Source: an uncultured Oscillospiraceae bacterium
GTDB taxonomy: Bacteria > Bacillota > Clostridia > Oscillospirales > Acutalibacteraceae
Reading direction: 5' to 3'
Length of the DNA stretch: 17,703 nucleotides
Assembly (NCBI GenBank): GCA_900552985.1
Contig: USBP01000008.1
Span: forward strand, 1-17,703
The notes beneath the pieces are model-generated. The model saw only the letters and a list, made by a program, of their open reading frames with translations. It had not been told where the DNA came from and did not search any database. The position numbers and the translations under genes are program-made. Below, piece after piece: positions 15,038-17,703 of the stretch. Numbering within the stretch: the stretch's first letter is position 1; the number at the start of each line of letters is the position of its first letter.

Positions 15038-16147
15038 ATGGCAAAAACGATTGTTGACTGGAAAACCATTGGCTCATTTGTAACGGATGCCTTTGTCGGC
15101 GTCGGCGTGCCGCGGGAGGATGCGGAGATTTGTACGGATGTGCTGCTGGAATCTGACCGTCGGGGTATTGAGTCCCATGGCGTCAACCGCTTTAAGCCCA
15201 TTTATATCGACCGCATCAACATCGGCATCCAGAACCCGGTGACCCATTTTGAAATTGTGAAGGAGACGCCCACTACGGCGGTGATCGACGGGCATGACGG
15301 CATGGGCCAGGTCATCGGCTATAAATCGATGAAGATGGCGATTGACAAGGCAAAGAAATACGGCATGGGCATGGTGGCTGTCCGTAATTCGTGCCATTAC
15401 GGGATCGCCGGCTATTATGCAACGATGGCAACCCGGGAGAATATGATCGGCATTACGGGCACAAACGCCCGCCCCTCCATCGCTCCGACGTTCGGCGTGG
15501 AGAATATGCTTGGCACCAACCCGCTGACCTTTGGCATGCCGACAGATGAGGAGTTCCCCTTTGTGCTTGACTGCGCGACCTCTATCACACAGCGCGGCAA
15601 GCTGGAGTATTATTCCCGCATTGGCAAAGCGACGCCTGCGGGCATGGTCATCGGCCGCGACGGCACGGCGAAAACCGACACAGATGCAATCCTCAAGGAG
15701 CTCAACACCGGTGAGGCGGCGCTTGCTCCACTTGGCGGCATCGGCGAGGAGATGGCCGGCTACAAGGGCTATGGCTATGCGACGGTCGTAGAGATTTTGA
15801 GCGCTGCCCTGCAACAGGGCAATTATTTGAAGATGCTTACCGGTATTGGCGAGGGCGGCAAAAAGGTCCCTTACCATTTGGGCCATTTCTTCATTGCGAT
15901 TGATACCGAAGCCTTTGCAGGCGCGGATGCCTTTAAGAAAACGGCGGGAGACATTCTGCGCGCGCTTCGTGCTTCCACCAGAGCGCCGGGCGAAGAGCAT
16001 ATCTATACTGCCGGTGAAAAGGAATGGAATGTCTGGTGTGAGCGCAGAGACAGCGGCGTGCCCATCAACGATGCAGTGCAGAAGGAGCTTTGCGCCGTGC
16101 GTGACCAGCTGGGGCTGACCCAATATGTTTTCCCGTGGGAAAAATGA
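15038..16147 (+). CDS. Ldh-family NAD(P)-dependent dehydrogenase (malate/L-lactate/sulfolactate type)
   Basis: The 369-residue protein matches the YlbC/ComC/AllD fold family of 2-hydroxyacid dehydrogenases, distinct from Rossmann-fold LDH/MDH. Family marks are SDRRGIESHGVNRF (39-52, catalytic-type His47), NSCHYGIAGYY (117-127, with His120), GTNARPSIAPTFG (141-153) and LGTNPLTFGMP (158-168). Members oxidise (S)-malate, (S)-lactate, (R)-sulfolactate, ureidoglycolate or diketogulonate; sequence alone does not decide. The ATG has GGAGTGA seven bases upstream. It starts 64 bases after glpK and precedes a malic enzyme, which makes malate or a related 2-hydroxyacid a sensible guess. It ends in a strong hairpin at 16254-16287. 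Confidence 0.9.
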   Translation: MAKTIVDWKTIGSFVTDAFVGVGVPREDAEICTDVLLESDRRGIESHGVNRFKPIYIDRINIGIQNPVTHFEIVKETPTTAVIDGHDGMGQVIGYKSMKMAIDKAKKYGMGMVAVRNSCHYGIAGYYATMATRENMIGITGTNARPSIAPTFGVENMLGTNPLTFGMPTDEEFPFVLDCATSITQRGKLEYYSRIGKATPAGMVIGRDGTAKTDTDAILKELNTGEAALAPLGGIGEEMAGYKGYGYATVVEILSAALQQGNYLKMLTGIGEGGKKVPYHLGHFFIAIDTEAFAGADAFKKTAGDILRALRASTRAPGEEHIYTAGEKEWNVWCERRDSGVPINDAVQKELCAVRDQLGLTQYVFPWEK

Positions 16148-16253
16148 TGGGCGTTTATGAAAAGCAAAGCGCACAATCGATTGAGACAGCTTCCGGGTAA
16201 CCGCCGGGCTATCGGCCGGGATTGCACCGGTGTTTACCTTCTCCCCCCCTTAT

Positions 16254-16305
16254 GAGGGCGGAATATCCTTACCCATATTCCGCCCTCTTCCCCCCCCTTT
16301 TTTTT
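16254..16305 (+). terminator. Terminator hairpin between the dehydrogenase and malic enzyme genes, with C8T8 tract
   Basis: GAGGGCGGAATAT (16254-16266) and ATATTCCGCCCTC (16275-16287) form a perfect 13-bp stem with an 8-base loop. The T run (16298-16305) is displaced from the stem by TT and eight consecutive C bases (16290-16297), so it departs from a textbook intrinsic terminator. It lies 106 bases past the dehydrogenase stop. Confidence 0.65.
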
Positions 16306-16351
16306 CTTACAAATCCAGGTTTTATATCATCGATCATGGAGGAATGTGTCA

Positions 16352-17524
16352 ATGGACTATGCAAAGGAATCCCTGCGGCTCCACTACGAGTGGAAGGGCA
16401 AGCTGGAAATCACGCCCCGGGCGAGCGTCAAGACAAAGGAGGAGCTTTCTCTTGCCTATACGCCGGGCGTCGCGCAGCCATGTCTGGAAATTCAGAAGGA
16501 TATCAGCAAATCCTATGAGCTGACGCGCCGTTGGAATACGGTCGCCGTCGTCACAGACGGCACGGCAGTGCTGGGCCTTGGCGATATCGGCCCGGAGGCC
16601 GGTATGCCGGTGATGGAGGGCAAATGCGTCCTGTTCAAGGCATTTGGCAATGTAGATGCGATTCCGCTCTGCATCCGGAGCAAGGATGTGGATGAAATTG
16701 TCAACACCGTCGCTCTGCTGGCGGGCAGCTTTGGCGGCGTCAATCTGGAGGATATCGCGGCCCCTCGCTGCTTTGAAATTGAGCGCAAGCTCAAGGAGCG
16801 CTGCGATATTCCGATTTTTCATGACGATCAGCACGGCACGGCAGTCATCTGCTCCGCCGCGATCATCAACGCGCTGAAAATCGTCGGCAAGCAGCTCGCG
16901 GATTGCAAGGTTGTGTTCAGCGGCTCCGGCGCAGCGGGCGTCGCAATTGCAAAGCTGCTGATGAGCCAGGGCCTGAAAAAGGTAATCATGTGCGACCGTA
17001 AGGGCATCATCAGTGCAGACGATCCGGGCCTGACGCCTGCCAAGCAGGAGATTGCAGCCTTTACGAACGCGGAGCATGAGCACGGCACGCTGGCGGATGC
17101 GCTCAAGGGCGCGGATATTTTCATCGGCGTTTCTGCGCCGGGCATCGTATCGCAGGAGATGGTTCGCTCCATGGCGAAGGATCCGATCGTTTTGCCGATG
17201 TCCAACCCTGTGCCGGAGATTATGCCTGATCTCGCGTTGGAAGCGGGCGCCCGAGTGGTTGGCACCGGCCGCAGCGATTTCCCGAATCAGATCAATAACG
17301 TGCTTGCGTTCCCGGGCATTTTCCGCGGCGCGCTGGATGTGCGCGCAAGCGATATCAATGAGGAGATGAAGATTGCCGCGGCGCATGCGCTGGCCGATCT
17401 TGTCTCCCCGGAGGAGCTTTGCCCGGAATACATCCTGCCCAAGGCCTTTGACGAGCGCGTGGGCCCTGCGGTTGCAAAGGCGGTTGCCGAAGCCGCACGC
17501 AGGAGCGGCGTAGCCCGGATTTAA
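16352..17524 (+). CDS. NAD(P)-dependent malic enzyme
   Basis: The 390-residue product is a short-type (prokaryotic single-domain) malic enzyme that oxidatively decarboxylates L-malate to pyruvate. The N-terminal domain carries AYTPGVAQPC (35-44, Tyr36), the Lys91 segment EGKCVLFKAFGN (89-100), metal ligands Glu133-Asp134 (NLEDIAAPRC) and Asp158 or Asp159 (IFHDDQHGTAV, 155-165). The NAD-binding domain has FSGSGAAGVAIAKLL (189-203) and Asp215 ending the second strand, suggesting NAD rather than NADP. Later marks are SNPVPEIMPD and GRSDFPNQINNVLAFPG. I start at ATG 16352 because GGAGGAA lies seven to nine bases before it; a GTG at 16346 is in frame but too close. The enzyme complements the adjacent dehydrogenase. 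A weak promoter or read-through past the hairpin may drive it. Confidence 0.95.
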   Translation: MDYAKESLRLHYEWKGKLEITPRASVKTKEELSLAYTPGVAQPCLEIQKDISKSYELTRRWNTVAVVTDGTAVLGLGDIGPEAGMPVMEGKCVLFKAFGNVDAIPLCIRSKDVDEIVNTVALLAGSFGGVNLEDIAAPRCFEIERKLKERCDIPIFHDDQHGTAVICSAAIINALKIVGKQLADCKVVFSGSGAAGVAIAKLLMSQGLKKVIMCDRKGIISADDPGLTPAKQEIAAFTNAEHEHGTLADALKGADIFIGVSAPGIVSQEMVRSMAKDPIVLPMSNPVPEIMPDLALEAGARVVGTGRSDFPNQINNVLAFPGIFRGALDVRASDINEEMKIAAAHALADLVSPEELCPEYILPKAFDERVGPAVAKAVAEAARRSGVARI

Positions 17525-17569
17525 CGGCCGCTTCCCCTTACATTGCCCAAAGCGTTCGTATCTATAGGG

Positions 17570-17622
17570 GCGCCCCGCCTCAAGCCGCCGGAGCGATCCT
17601 TCAGAGTTTTCTGACGGGGCGC
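17570..17622 (+). repeat. GC-rich inverted repeat after the malic enzyme gene
   Basis: GCGCCCCG (17570-17577) and CGGGGCGC (17615-17622) are perfect 8-bp arms around 37 bases. A T run does not follow directly, so this is not a classic terminator. GGGGCGCCCC at 17567-17576 is itself palindromic. Confidence 0.35.
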
Positions 17623-17643
17623 GGCAGCGACGCTGAAAAACGG

Positions 17644-17660
17644 TGTGTACCCCTGTGTAC
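17644..17660 (+). repeat. Tandem TGTGTAC, 10-bp period
   Basis: TGTGTAC occurs at 17644-17650 and again at 17654-17660, one helical turn apart, in DNA after the malic enzyme gene. It could be a protein site for the next gene beyond the window or coincidence. Confidence 0.25.
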
Positions 17661-17703
17661 GGATGTTTTAGGTCTCCTTTCTTTAAAACCGCGCCGCTCG
17701 AAT

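Overview
This window looks like chromosomal DNA from a moderately GC-rich, low-G+C-lineage Gram-positive bacterium (Bacillota, class Clostridia; an Oscillospiraceae-like gut anaerobe is my best guess). The reasons are strong AGGAGG-type ribosome binding sites, sigma-A promoters with 16-18 bp spacers, an OmpR-type regulator/histidine kinase pair next to a membrane-anchored HtrA, and single-membrane surface-protein architecture (signal peptide plus C-terminal membrane segment with a lysine-rich tail). No rRNA, tRNA, CRISPR array, insertion sequence or phage gene was found.

Left part (1-3700). On the minus strand lie rlmB (23S rRNA 2'-O-methyltransferase) and, downstream of it, an open-ended acidic, proline-rich protein that runs off the left edge (1-841). 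rlmB has an extended -10 promoter with a 20-bp palindrome on its upstream side. On the plus strand are a small zinc-ribbon/four-helix membrane protein and an AT-rich GNAT acetyltransferase with its own promoter and a strong terminator, which looks like a separately acquired cassette.

Middle (3676-7720). A minus-strand envelope-stress-like module reads response regulator, then sensor histidine kinase (TTG start), then a membrane-anchored HtrA serine protease. It ends in a hairpin terminator and begins with a structured leader of roughly 130 nt.

Surface block (7769-11107). Two separately promoted minus-strand genes encode an exported metallophosphoesterase and a large surface-anchored protein with a cadherin-like beta-sandwich. 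In the latter, the signal peptide and the mature protein are in different frames: a single missing base near 9510-9535 separates a near-ideal signal peptide from the rest. This is the most striking anomaly in the window.

Right part (11412-17524, plus strand). First comes a GH123-like/DUF4091 protein without a signal peptide. Then comes a carbon-metabolism group: glycerol kinase (glpK, with a consensus promoter and a leader containing a small ORF overlapping the glpK start), an Ldh-family (malate/lactate/sulfolactate type) NAD(P)-dependent dehydrogenase, and an NAD-type malic enzyme. Together these could feed glycerol and 2-hydroxyacids such as malate into triose phosphate and pyruvate while balancing reduced cofactor. 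The last 180 bases hold no gene, only GC-rich inverted repeats.

I found no clear novel multi-gene system. The leads worth following are the split signal peptide, the structured leaders of the regulator and glpK genes, the intracellular GH123-like enzyme and the unrecognised edge protein.
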